A DNA stretch of 11,558 nucleotides from Basidiobolus heterosporus B8920 (GCA_000697455.1 JNET01028979.1:1-11558); one strand, 5' to 3'. Shown: positions 1-7,904, numbered from the stretch's first letter. Notes: a model not told the origin generated them from the sequence alone. Numbers and translations are program-made.

Positions 1-120
1 AGATTAGCTGAACTGGATGACACACCTCTAGCAGTAGCCCAACCAGGAAATTGCCTGAAATTATTCCACATACATCACAATAATGAGGGCATTATATTTC
101 TACCAAGGGGAGACATGTAG
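1..120 (+). CDS. pol: C-terminal tail of the element C pol polyprotein (partial)
   Basis: Frame 1 is open from the first base to a TAG at 118-120. The tail is acidic and then hydrophobic, ending ...NEGIIFLPRGDM, and contains the stretch LKLFHIHHNN. In Ty3/Gypsy elements the extreme C-terminus of pol is poorly conserved and often runs through the purine tract, as here: the LPRGDM codons are the purine tract. The stop lies inside the LTR, since its bases are part of the LTR start TGTAG. No catalytic domain is in view, so identification rests on position against the LTR and purine tract, not on homology of the peptide itself. The integrase domain should lie just left of the window. Confidence 0.7.
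   Translation, partial: RLAELDDTPLAVAQPGNCLKLFHIHHNNEGIIFLPRGDM
102..115 (+). promoter_or_regulatory. Polypurine tract of element C
   Basis: The stretch ACCAAGGGGAGACA sits directly before the LTR start TGTAGTG at 116. In LTR retrotransposons a purine-rich tract at this place survives RNase H and primes plus-strand DNA synthesis. The tract is short and ends in ACA rather than pure purine, so the exact priming edge is uncertain. Its place beside the LTR settles which way element C runs. Confidence 0.75.
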
Positions 121-148
121 TGATGAAGTAGTACTTCATAACACTACA
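116..148 (+). promoter_or_regulatory. LTR-tip hairpin, copy 1
   Basis: The first 33 bases of the LTR form a near-perfect palindrome. TGTAGTG (116-122) pairs with CACTACA (142-148), and ATGAAGTA (123-130) pairs with TACTTCAT (132-139), leaving one base in the loop and AA bulged at 140-141. That is 15 base pairs. The other two C LTRs carry a hairpin at the same place with a different stem sequence. Confidence 0.8.
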
Positions 149-436
149 TAATTTCAGGTTTTATTTCAGTATATTACAAGAATAATTGCTTAAACACATT
201 GCTTTATTAGTAAAATCTGGTATCATACAGTTTTGACCATTGCACACTCAAGAGACAAAGGGCCAACCATACTTTACTCAATAATATGATAGCCCAGACT
301 TCTAGCTTCAAAATGGCATAACAAACACTGCAAATGGTTAAGTATTGGGCAAGTTATGGAAGAAGGAAGATGGGAAAGATACAAAATTTGGAATTTATAC
401 CATCAATTTTGTGTATATGCTATGTAACTTCAAATG

Positions 437-466
437 CTTATAACCTCTGATCTGGCCAACTAAATG
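437..466 (+). promoter_or_regulatory. Conserved CCAAT-type block, copy 1
   Basis: The stretch CTTATAACCTCTGATCTGGCCAACTAAATG lies about 320 bases from the LTR start. It matches CTATAAC...GCCAAT blocks at the same distance in copies 2 and 3 (minus strand). Inverted or direct CCAAT boxes and a TATAA-like string suggest U3 promoter elements. This is inferred from conservation and place only. Confidence 0.45.
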
Positions 467-641
467 TTCTGAAATTCTCACTGCATATGAATAGATGGCA
501 CAGCTAACTACTGTAGAGAATTCAAGATGATTGGCTACGATTTGATCAATGTGCTTGCAATCAAAATATACTCTTGATCTACATATAGTATGCATGTACC
601 AATATTGAGAAAAAGAGAAGAAATCACATCTTTTTCCACTT

Positions 642-712
642 TCCATCCACAATTCAAAAATAAACTTTACCTTTGCAGTAAAGCTACATAGTTTCTATCA
701 CCCCTTCCTTCT
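642..712 (+). promoter_or_regulatory. Conserved AATAAA and hairpin block, copy 1 (likely R region)
   Basis: AATAAA at 659-664 is followed at once by CTTTACCTTTGCAGTAAAG, where CTTTAC pairs with GTAAAG around a seven-base loop. The block then runs into a C/T-rich stretch. It is the best conserved part of the three LTRs. AATAAA is the usual polyadenylation signal, so this probably marks the R region where element transcripts end. Confidence 0.55.
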
Positions 713-1400
713 TTGAGCATCAGAAGCACTACCATATTCTATCTCAAAGACACAGAGCTAGTAAAAGATACCTTTATCTCAAAAAGGACTTTACTCTTCA
801 TTTAAGCTACTTCTTTCTTTAAGAAAACTTTGAGAAAACTTTAGTGCAGCAACAGTCTACTTACTAAGGCTTTGACATTGCAACTTCTGGATTGTCTTTG
901 AAACAAGGAAGACCTGTAATCAAGAGCTTTATTGAGGAAAACTGGGACCATTACCAGAGCTCTTTACAAAACTTTATCAGTGGTTCTGAAGTCAAAAGGC
1001 AGGAACCCTCTTAATTTGGACCTGGACATTTAGCTTCCCTACAAGTCACAGTACACTGTTCAGGGGCAGATTATGGTTGTTTGATTAAGGACACTTGTCT
1101 TTCTTCATCTCAAGGGTTGTTAAAACACCTGATTACTACCTGTGATTATCTGTAGAAATTCAACTGGTCTATAGAACACTGTAGCTCTAGTGTCATTAAC
1201 CAGACTTCTCATCCTTGGAAGATTGTTTTATACAGTTAACCTAGGTGATTCTTCTTTCTTTCATTCCTGTTTCTTTGGATAGGTTAGTATATCATTCACT
1301 GACTGCTTATTGTCCCAATATAAAGTTCAGCTTTGCTGAAAACAAGTTGTAGTATTGGTACTGCTCTCCTCTGACCTTCAGAATATACCACTACACAACA

Positions 1401-1981
1401 CTAGATCAACACTTGCAGAATGAGGTCTACTAGGGGATGTAGTATCCTCCAATCTTTGACTATTATTTTTGCTCAAATTTCCTTGATTCATTTCTGGTTT
1501 TGCCTATTGGGGCAAGATCCAGAACAAAATCTGTTTGCCCTTAACTACCAAATTTTCCACTTTAATAAACTTTGTTACCTCTATTAATCACAGCCCTTGT
1601 CTGCTCTAGTTTGTCTAGAGATTGGGTAAGTGTTTGATTCTGTGATGATTGGAGAATCATCAAAGAAGGGTTTTAGATGCTGTTTAGCCATCTTATCAGT
1701 GATCTTTTAACTAGAAGTGATAGAGTATTTTGGTCCCTTTGTTATACTTTTGATGGTGAATGGTCCAATCTAACAGGGTATAAATCATGGTTGGAACTTC
1801 AATCCTCCCACAGTTTGGTCATACCAGACTTTATCTCCTGGCTTCCATTTCAGCCTTTCTTGTATTTGAGTATGGTGGGTTGGATTAGGTACTGCTCACT
1901 ATGCTCAAATACCTTTACATATAAATGTACAATTCATTGTATTAGTGATTCCAAGTAAATCTTATCTGTCCAGAGTGGTAT
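1401..1981 (-). pseudogene. pol: Element A integrase C-terminal region (fossil)
   Basis: The minus strand encodes the SH3-like integrase C-terminal fold typical of Ty3/Gypsy. KWKPGDKVW is at 1824-1850, GPFTI at about 1752-1766, and a HLKPFF stretch follows, a common ending of this domain. A polar tail runs on towards 1401, where element C begins. This stretch is cut off from the integrase core by the solo LTR 1982-3205. The plus-strand open frame at 1677-1958 is its antisense shadow. The region is decayed; the match is clear for the SH3-like motifs and weak for the tail. Confidence 0.75.
1978..1981. repeat. Target site duplication GTAT, left of solo LTR copy 2
   Basis: GTAT stands directly before the LTR edge TGTTGTGTAGTG at 1982 and is repeated at 3206-3209 directly after the other edge. 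Four-base duplications fit Ty3/Gypsy-type integrases, which make 4-6 base duplications. Confidence 0.75.
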
Positions 1982-2665
1982 TGTTGTGTAGTGTAGGGAT
2001 CAGATAGAGAGAGTAGTATTACTAATACAAGTTTCCAGCAAAAGCTGAATATAACTGGCAGCTTACAATACTGATAGAAAGTATGAGCCTTCCTCTAGAC
2101 AGGAAACACCACCACTCTTTGTGAAGGGTAAGAAAGCCACAAGTTTGTTGGGGATAAGCTAATGAACTACAGTCCCCAACCTGAGTTGGCGTGTTAACTA
2201 AAGAAATATACTGGCTTCTCAGTTCTTTGAGATGACGCTGTACTAAAGCTTCCAATGTCAAAACAACTGTAAACTCCACCAGCAGTGTCTTGAAAAGATT
2301 GCAGTTTTTACCAATAGCTACAAAGACTAACAAATCTTTGCCACACAAGGACAGAACTTGGGAAATATATAAATAAAGCACTTACTGTCAAGTATGGTTG
2401 TTATCTTTATGAACTAGAAGGGATGCTCTATACAAAGACTTCAGAAAATAGAGTTTGTTCTTTCACTTTGGCTTGCAATTGCAGTCTTTCTTGTTTCAAA
2501 AACAATCCAGAAGTTGCAACTTTAAACCTCAATAATTAAACTTGTCTAAACACCAAATTCTTATATAAAGCTGTGAGTCTTTAAGTAAAGATGTCTTTAA
2601 AGATGTCTTTTGCTTAAAGAAGGAAGGGAAGGTAGAAACTATATGTCTTTTACTGCAAGGTACAG

Positions 2666-2671
2666 TTTATT
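2666..2671 (-). promoter_or_regulatory. AATAAA of the conserved R-region block, copy 2
   Basis: On the minus strand AATAAACTGTACCTTGCAG matches the block in copies 1 and 3, followed by the same C/T-rich run. The hairpin downstream of AATAAA is weaker in this copy. Confidence 0.5.
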
Positions 2672-2870
2672 CAGAGTTGTGAAAGATTTGGAAAGAGATT
2701 CATCATTTGAGGCCCAGAAAACAACTAAGTGTATATACTAATCATGGAATGACTAATTACTATTGATACAACTTCAATGACCAATAAAATACTAACAGGT
2801 AAACCAAAGAGGTTGAACTTTTGCTGACATAAAGCTCAGCCGCTGTTTCAAAGATGGTGAAAATATGAAG

Positions 2871-2901
2871 TAATTTGATTGGCTGGATCAAAAGTTATAG
2901 G
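2871..2901 (-). promoter_or_regulatory. Conserved CCAAT-type block, copy 2
   Basis: On the minus strand the block reads CTATAACTTTTGATCCAGCC followed by AATCAAATTA. It lies about 305 bases from the LTR start, close to the distance in copies 1 and 3. The likely role is as a U3 promoter element, judged by conservation only. Confidence 0.45.
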
Positions 2902-3174
2902 CGATCAATTTCCGATCAGCAATAGTCACCTTACTTAAACTTTCCAATTTAGGCTCAACACACTTGATCATTTCATAACTCGGCCAAAAATGGCTCAAAT
3001 GAGATGTACTTTATACCATTGGATAGCCAGAGAGTGGGGCTACAGTATCAGTGTGATGATGTAGTACTTCAAGGTCTGGTTGGTTTCTGTGTTGCGTTTG
3101 AAATATTTGCAATTATCTTGGTACTAGGAATATGTTAAATGCTAATACTAGTGAAAATAGTGTGAAAGCAATAG

Positions 3175-3205
3175 TATGTGTATGAAATCCAATTTCAACA
3201 CTACA
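3175..3205 (-). promoter_or_regulatory. LTR-tip hairpin, copy 2
   Basis: TGAAAT (3183-3188) pairs with ATTTCA (3192-3197) around a three-base loop. GTGT (3178-3181) then pairs with ACAC (3198-3201). Place and shape match the hairpins of copies 1 and 3, but the stem sequence differs. Confidence 0.65.
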
Positions 3206-3209
3206 GTAT
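3206..3209. repeat. Target site duplication GTAT, right of solo LTR copy 2
   Basis: This is an identical copy of 1978-1981, directly after the LTR edge CAACACTACA. The pair fixes both ends of the solo LTR. Confidence 0.75.
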
Positions 3210-3234
3210 GTTTTGAAAAATCATCCTGATTTTG

Positions 3235-3900
3235 TCAGGCAGGAACAGTTCTCTGCCATACAAGACCTCATATGGTGAGAATCCAGTTGTTTTATTTGGC
3301 ATTGAACGCATTGCCAACAGGGTGAGAGGGAGTAAGTTGGCCTAAGAGTGGGGTAACTCCCAGTGTAATTTCTCTAATATTTGGCTGCATGTCTGGTTCA
3401 TCTACTTGGTCAGCCTGTCTGTCTGTGGCAGATATGATGTAGTAAACACTTGTCAAATACTCATCACTTCACAGAGTTGTGTGATTGTTTTGTTCAAGAA
3501 GGAACCTCTGTTATCCAATAGGAAAACCTGTGGATGTCCATGTCTGCATATCAAGTGTTCTAACAAGAATCAAGCGGTTGTCTTCTGATCCTTCTTTCTT
3601 ACGGCATGTGCTTCTATCAATCTTGAAAAATAGTCAATGGTAAGGATGTTGTGTTGCTCACCTCCTTTTGTTTTTGTGAAAGGTCCTATAAAATCTTTTC
3701 CCACATGGTGAAAGGGTTGGTCTATCAAAATTAGTGCTATCATGCACAACATCTTAGTTTGGTTGAACCTTTGGCACGTTTAACATCCTTTCAATGTCCT
3801 CATGATTTCTGTCATCATTTTTTCCCAGTAATATCACTTTCTTGGTGTTTTAAACATTGTAATTTGGTTAGCATGTCCCCGTGATTTGTGTCTTTGTTGT
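3235..3900 (-). pseudogene. pol: Element A integrase: zinc-binding and catalytic core regions (fossil)
   Basis: Integrase joins the new DNA copy to the host chromosome. On the minus strand, about 3900-3765 resembles the H2C2 zinc-binding domain (a GHANQI stretch, then YYW, then a CXXC pair). From 3752 downward comes the catalytic core: VGKDFIGPF, then LTIDYFSRLIEA, a HGHPQVFLLDN stretch at about 3530-3500, TSYLPQTD near 3430, and PNKTTGFSPYEVLYGR near 3290-3250. All are standard Ty3/Gypsy integrase landmarks in the right order. The region ends at the solo LTR, and the C-terminal part lies on its far side. It is broken in several places. Confidence 0.85.
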
Positions 3901-3983
3901 ATAATGTCACTATATCTACCTGGGGGTGGGACAAGAGTGCGTAGATGTCCCTGGCAGAACCAATATCATTCTTCATTTAACTC

Positions 3984-4451
3984 TTACTGACTCCATTTCT
4001 TTTTAAACTCTCTTTTTTGTTGATTTGTTCTTACATAGTTTGGGCATTCTACTCTGGTCTTAAAACAGACTATGTCCTTGTAGTCATCATGGAGTTGAAC
4101 TTGACAAACTGGGTGATTGGTAAGACAGTCAGCATCCTGGTGCAATTTGTCAGCATGGGGTACAATCTCAGAATCATATTCCTGTAGTTGCAGAGCCCAT
4201 TGTGCTAATCTACCTGTGAAGTCTTTTGTTTGCATCAGCCAGGTGAGTGTGCTATGGTCAGTAACTATAGTAAAAGGATGTCCATGTAGGTAAGGGTAGA
4301 GTTGCTTTATAGCATAAACCATGGTAAGACATTTGAGTTTGGTAATTGGATAGTTTTGCTCATATTTGTCCAGTATGTTACTTACATAACCTTTTGGATT
4401 GAATTGTGTTGGTTGTGTATACTGTCCCAACACAGCTCCTATCCCTATCAT
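3984..4451 (-). pseudogene. pol: Element A RNase H (fossil)
   Basis: RNase H removes the RNA strand from the RNA-DNA hybrid during reverse transcription. The minus-strand frame begins with GIGAVLGQ, then shows YEQNYPITKLKCL, the strand VTDHSTLTWLM, GRLAQWALQLQEYD and HQDADCLTNHP. These are the ordered landmarks of the Ty3/Gypsy RNase H domain, which is fused to reverse transcriptase. The last roughly 30 residues are linker towards integrase. This is one of the longest open pieces of element A. The plus-strand frame at 4302-4502 is its shadow. Confidence 0.85.
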
Positions 4452-4609
4452 ACAACTATTGCAATTAATAAAAAATCTCTTTTTTCAATCAGGAAAATGT
4501 AATACTGGGGGTGACGTCAAAGCATCTTTCACCTATTTATACACTTCTGCTTGTGGTGTTGCCCACTCAAACTTCTGATCTTTTTGAGTAAGGGTGTGCA
4601 GTGGGATAG

Positions 4610-5697
4610 CTATCTTGGCAAAAGTACATATGAAGTGCCAATAGTGTCCAGCAAGGCCCAAAAAACTCCTTGCCACTTGTACATTCTTTGAGGTGGGGAA
4701 GTCCCTACTGCCTTCAGAATGTGACTGGCATGGGCAATCCCTCTGGCAGATATCTCATGACCCAGGAATGTTAACTTAGGGTAAAAGAAATGGCATTTCT
4801 TTGGGTGTAATTTCAACTTATTTTTCATTAAGGCTCCTAGTATCCTTTCTACATCATTTATATGCTGTTCTGGTATGGGGGAGTATACCATAATGTCATC
4901 CAGATAGAAAAATGCACACTCCCATTGTAAACCCCTAGAACTTGTTCAATCATCCTCTGGAAGGTGGCTGGAGCATTACAGAGGCCAAATGGGAGTCAAT
5001 TCCAATTGTATAGTCCGTAAGCTGTTCTAAACGCAGTTTTTTCTTGATTGTCTGGCACTACCTTCACTTGCCAATAGCCCAAGATGAGATCAAGCATGCT
5101 AAAGTGCTTAGCACCCATCAGTCAATCAAGCAGGTCATCTATTCATGGAAGGGGATATACATTCTTCTGGGTCATAGCATTTAAGTGTTGACAATCAGTA
5201 CAAAAACATCATTTACCATCCTTCTTTGGTACAATTACTACTGGTGAAGCCCATGCTGAGTTACTTCCACTAATTATCTTATCTTCTAGTAAGGTTGCTA
5301 TGGTCTTGCATATATACTGTCTGTCCACATACAAGTTACAATAAACACATTGTTTAATCAGTTGTTTGCTGATAATGTGAATGTGATGGTAAACTCCAGG
5401 TATTAATCCAATGGCCTGATCCTCTGAGAATACAGGGCTCAACAGTTCAAGCACTATTAAGTACTTATCTCTTAGTTTAGGTGGTAAACCAGGATCAACA
5501 TCCAACTCAGGGAGTTTTTTCAACAACTTATCAAGAGGTTTAGGAGAGACCTCCTCAACATCCACTTCCTTTGATGTAATGATTGGTAGGGCTTTTGGCA
5601 CTTGTAATACTTTCTTGGTGGGATTAGTTATCAAGCATTGTAGATTAGCTGTTTCCATACCTGGGGGTATCCAAGTTTTTGGAATCTTGATCTGCAA
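4610..5697 (-). pseudogene. pol: Element A reverse transcriptase (fossil)
   Basis: Reverse transcriptase copies the element RNA into DNA. The minus strand shows the pre-RT linker (5697 to about 5300, leading to ISGSNSAWASPVVIVPKKDG near 5215). Fingers and palm follow, with the catalytic box FYLDDIMVYS (YLDD codons at 4895-4906). The thumb side has HPKKCHFF and LTFLGHEISARGIA. The order and motifs are those of Ty3/Gypsy. The domain is broken at several points and is not functional. Protease lies just upstream and RNase H just downstream. Confidence 0.87.
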
Positions 5698-5723
5698 TAT
5701 TGAGCTAACAAAGGGTGTGGGTT

Positions 5724-6290
5724 CTATAAGTCACCCAGTATCTGAACTTTGCATGGTACTCCTAACAATACAGCACTCTCACTATATGGTGGTATCTTGA
5801 TGATTTGGCATGTCATGATTGTCAAGTATGCCAGTTTCACTTCTTCAGTCACCATATTACTTTTACGTATTTCTTGTCCATTGGTAATATGGAGAAGGGG
5901 AACACTGTCATTTTCCCATTTCAAGTTGGAAGCACTGTATAAAATATCCATCTTGTGTTCCATAAACCTACTTTCTCCAATCAATAAATCATTAGCTCCC
6001 ACTGCTAGTACAACAATATCCTGGACCAGTGTTTGCTTCCCTATTAGGATAGAACAATCTTGGATAATGCCTACTGTGGTATCCAACTGATTAATTGCTA
6101 ACCTTACTCTTATTGTCTCACTAGCTACAATATTTAACTTCAGGTGATGTGCAAGGGCTTCGGACATAATCAATGTAGAGGCACCAGTGTCAATTAAGGC
6201 AAGGATCTCCTTATCCTCTATATATACTTTTACATATGTTTCTTCATTTGGTTTTTGCAAGACAGTCTGATTGATATGAATTGTTGTCAA
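5724..6290 (-). pseudogene. pol: Element A aspartic protease (retropepsin-like, fossil)
   Basis: The minus-strand frame holds a retropepsin-like domain over roughly its first 120 residues. The active-site loop is ALIDTGAST, with DTG codons at 6183-6191. Then come a flap-like stretch (VRLAINQLDTTVGII), and the ILIG and DLLIGESRFMEH strands that close the fold. Retropepsins cut the Gag-Pol polyprotein and act as dimers. The rest of the frame is the linker to reverse transcriptase. The plus-strand frame at 5749-6090 is a shadow. Confidence 0.85.
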
Positions 6291-6478
6291 TTCTTGTAAT
6301 CCTTCTAATAGCTCTTCAACCAGGATTGAGGCAAGCCCTAATGAATCAGTTATTGGGATTAAGAACTTTGTTTATTCCAATGTTATCATAACAGGGAATA
6401 ATCCGTGTGATGACGATGTATCAGTCTGGGCTTGTTTTAATAGATCTTCCCATGGCTCTTTTTATTGATCAGTGGTTT

Positions 6479-6745
6479 TCACTTTCTTTTCTTTGCACTT
6501 TCAATCTCTACTACTAGTTCTACTATTACCTCTCCTGTAGCAGCACTTCTCCTCTTCTCACATGTTGTTTTGATGGTACGGATCAGAGGGCTTGAATATG
6601 TTGAGTCCCTTGGGCCACCATCCAAGGGACCCCGGTTTTTGCCGCTCTTCTTTCTTCTTGTGAGATTCATACAGTCTCCTTCCCATAACATTTACCATAT
6701 TCATGAGCTTGATGCCCCGTTTCTCCACAAATGTAACATGGATGT
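6479..6745 (-). pseudogene. gag: Element A gag nucleocapsid region with zinc-knuckle-like stretch (fossil)
   Basis: On the minus strand at about 6740-6694 is a retroviral-type zinc-knuckle-like stretch starting CYICGETGHQAHE, the RNA-binding signature of Gag nucleocapsid. It is followed by a strongly basic run (TRRKKSGKNR) and then a Lys/Glu-rich stretch towards the protease. The knuckle places the end of gag and the start of pol. The plus-strand frame at 6465-6776 is antisense to this and not a gene. Confidence 0.65.
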
Positions 6746-6930
6746 TTATGGCAAGGTTCCTCTAATCAGCTCATGATTGTCTCCATCTTTCTGTTAATTT
6801 TAGAAATAGCATCCCACACCTTTTTGCTTCCGGAAGGTATTCTTTGAGCTTAATTAAGAGAGGGTTCTTTAACTTTTTGTCTTAATTCTTCTAACTTTTC
6901 ATCTTTCAAATACCTCCTTATGTCTTTTTT

Positions 6931-7467
6931 TCAAGGTACATTTACTCCTTTATCATCAATATTGCCATATCGGTATCCTCTCAAGATGATTATTTCTTGT
7001 ACACCTTTGGCTAGTTCTTGAAGTGTTTTAGCATATCTTCTTTCTTCTGATGCTCTTCCTCTTATTTTTTTGTCAAGCCCCATCTCATAATATTTCATCA
7101 ACTGTTCTTCAGCAATAGAATTTTTTGGGAGGCATTGTGCTCTTTGGACAAACAACTCAGTGTAAGTCTTGTAACTTTCCAGACTTCTCTTCCAAGTGGT
7201 AGCTAGAAGATTTTTATAGTGATGATTTTTGGCACAAAGAAATTGTTTGTGGAAGGCTTCTTTGAGGTCCTTCCATGCTTTTTTGATATCCTCACTTAGC
7301 CCATAATACCATCTCCAAGCAAGACCTTCCATACAGCTACTAAACTCATCTACTTTTATGCTTTCATCCCATCCTTCTCTACTGGCATACATCTCAGATT
7401 TGTCAAACCATTCCAGAGCCTTCTCCTTCTGTCCCTTGAAGTCTTTCAATTTTGTTGGGGACCCCAT
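6931..7467 (-). pseudogene. gag: Element A gag capsid-like region (fossil)
   Basis: This 178-residue minus-strand frame starts at an ATG about 17 bases below the primer-binding site, and its N-terminus is MGSPTKLKDFKG. It resembles the Ty3/Gypsy retrotransposon Gag domain: KALEWFDKSEMYA, a WRWYYGL stretch, then W-x-x-LKEAFHKQF, and a long helical Lys/Glu-rich part. Gag builds the virus-like particle around the RNA. The start is chosen because it is the first ATG after the primer-binding site and agrees with the usual gag N-terminus in such elements. An overlapping frame at 7403-7654 falls mostly within the LTR and is not supported. Confidence 0.8.
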
Positions 7468-7483
7468 TCAACTTCTTTGCTAT

Positions 7484-7501
7484 TCCACTGAGACAGCACC
7501 A
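7484..7501 (-). promoter_or_regulatory. Candidate primer-binding site of element A
   Basis: On the minus strand TGGTGCTGTCTCAGTGGA follows the candidate LTR end by four bases. A tract starting TGG is expected here because it pairs with the CCA end of a tRNA that primes minus-strand synthesis. I cannot name the tRNA from the sequence alone. The gag ATG lies just beyond. Confidence 0.5.
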
Positions 7502-7505
7502 AATA

Positions 7506-7898
7506 TGTGGTTTTGTTGATCCTAATAAATGGGAGAGCTTGGTCAGATCAACACACCTTGTTCTCAACAGCTCCAATAAAAGTAGTAGTGTGAACTTGCA
7601 GAAGGATGAGTGCTTTCTTTTCTCCAATACTGGCTTCTCTCTCCTTATTATCATTTCTTCTTCTTATACAATTCTTCACTAAACATTCATGTATATCCTT
7701 GTACATAATGAGTAAAGATAATATGAACAATATAGAGGTGTGAAAAACAACAAGATATGTGCGATTTAGTATGGGATAAGTTAATGGTTTTAAGAACATG
7801 ATCAAGGATATGAGTAAGGATTAGATTGAAAATCTAATATGAGAGTTACTATTATAGTAAAAAAAGGGACTAACGCACTTCTAATACCCACACATACA
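7506..7898 (-). repeat. Candidate 5' LTR of element A
   Basis: About 393 bases lie between the primer-binding site and the point where element B pol begins. On the minus strand the stretch starts TGTATGTGTGG at 7898 and ends CAACAAAACCACA at 7506, the TG...CA form of an LTR. The partner LTR is outside the window, so the ends are inferred from the primer-binding site on one side and from the appearance of B pol coding on the other. It is not related to the 1.2-1.4 kb family C LTRs. No gene is seen in it. Confidence 0.55.
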
Positions 7899-7904
7899 AC
7901 TGCT

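Larger units (their letters stand above)
1..1400 (+). mobile_element. Element C, right-hand end: pol tail plus 3' LTR (Ty3/Gypsy-type, partial)
   Basis: The window opens inside an LTR retrotransposon read on the plus strand. Seen directly: an open frame (1-120), a purine tract (102-115), then a TG...CA-bounded LTR from 116 to 1400 that matches two other copies in this window. The order pol tail, purine tract, LTR identifies this as the 3' end of the element. The 5' LTR and most of the interior lie to the left of the window. The four bases after the LTR are CTAG (1401-1404). They do not match the bases before it, which is expected for a 3' LTR still joined to its element. Downstream the sequence is element A's integrase tail on the minus strand, so C inserted into A. 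The visible coding stretch is too short to say whether the element is whole. Confidence 0.85.
116..1400 (+). repeat. Family C LTR, copy 1 (3' LTR, sense on plus strand)
   Basis: This 1285-bp repeat starts TGTAGTG and ends CCACTACACAACA. Its reverse complement aligns along its length with 1982-3205 and 9585-10959. The clearest shared blocks are a CCAAT-type box (437-466), an AATAAA block (642-712) and the stretch around 883-925 (GCAACTTCTGGATTGTCTTT). The LTR is long for a Ty3/Gypsy element. Open frames inside it (such as the minus-strand one at 395-652) have no counterpart in the other copies and look like chance. No gene is seen in it. Confidence 0.88.
1982..3205 (-). repeat. Family C solo LTR, copy 2, inside element A integrase
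   Basis: This 1224-bp LTR lies with its sense on the minus strand: it starts TGTAGTGTTG at 3205 and ends CACTACACAACA at 1982. It is flanked by GTAT on both sides. Element A integrase lies on both sides of it (core to the right, SH3-like region to the left), and no interior of element C is attached. It is therefore a solo LTR left by recombination between two LTRs. The minus-strand open frame at 2022-2381 is not kept in the other copies. An exact 12-bp tandem (TAAAGATGTCTT at 2586-2597 and 2598-2609) lies in its variable region. Confidence 0.88.
1401..7898 (-). mobile_element. Element A: broken Ty3/Gypsy retrotransposon, minus strand, interrupted by a solo LTR
   Basis: Read on the minus strand from 7898 downward the parts are: candidate 5' LTR (7506-7898), primer-binding site (7484-7501), gag with a zinc-knuckle stretch, retropepsin, reverse transcriptase, RNase H, integrase zinc finger and core, and integrase C-terminal region. 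The order PR-RT-RH-IN is that of Ty3/Gypsy (Metaviridae). No chromodomain is seen. A family C solo LTR (1982-3205) splits the integrase, and element C is inserted at 1400/1401. A's own 3' end and LTR must lie left of the window. The coding regions carry a dozen or more breaks, so this is a dead, fairly old copy. With only one LTR in view, LTR-LTR dating is not possible. Confidence 0.88.

Noticed and set aside
395-652. 85-residue minus-strand frame, Cys- and Tyr-rich
   Set aside because: It lies inside LTR copy 1, antisense to the LTR sense strand, and is not preserved in the other copies.
116-1400. Family C as a non-autonomous DNA transposon with TGTAGTG/CACTACA inverted ends
   Set aside because: All copies share five more bases (CAACA) beyond CACTACA at one end. 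With the ends set at TG...CA the flanks give clean four-base duplications, and copy 1 sits behind a pol tail and purine tract. This is LTR structure.
1677-1958. 93-residue open frame on the plus strand
   Set aside because: It is antisense to element A's integrase C-terminal region, which has clear motifs on the minus strand.
2022-2381. 119-residue open frame on the minus strand
   Set aside because: It lies wholly inside solo LTR copy 2, and no matching frame is kept in copies 1 or 3. There is no recognisable domain.
5749-6090. 113-residue plus-strand open frame
   Set aside because: It is the antisense shadow of the element A protease, whose DTG motif is on the minus strand.
6465-6776. 103-residue plus-strand open frame with a hydrophobic start resembling a signal peptide
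   Set aside because: The hydrophobic run comes from antisense of the Lys/Glu-rich gag tail of element A. There is no domain and no support for a host secreted protein.
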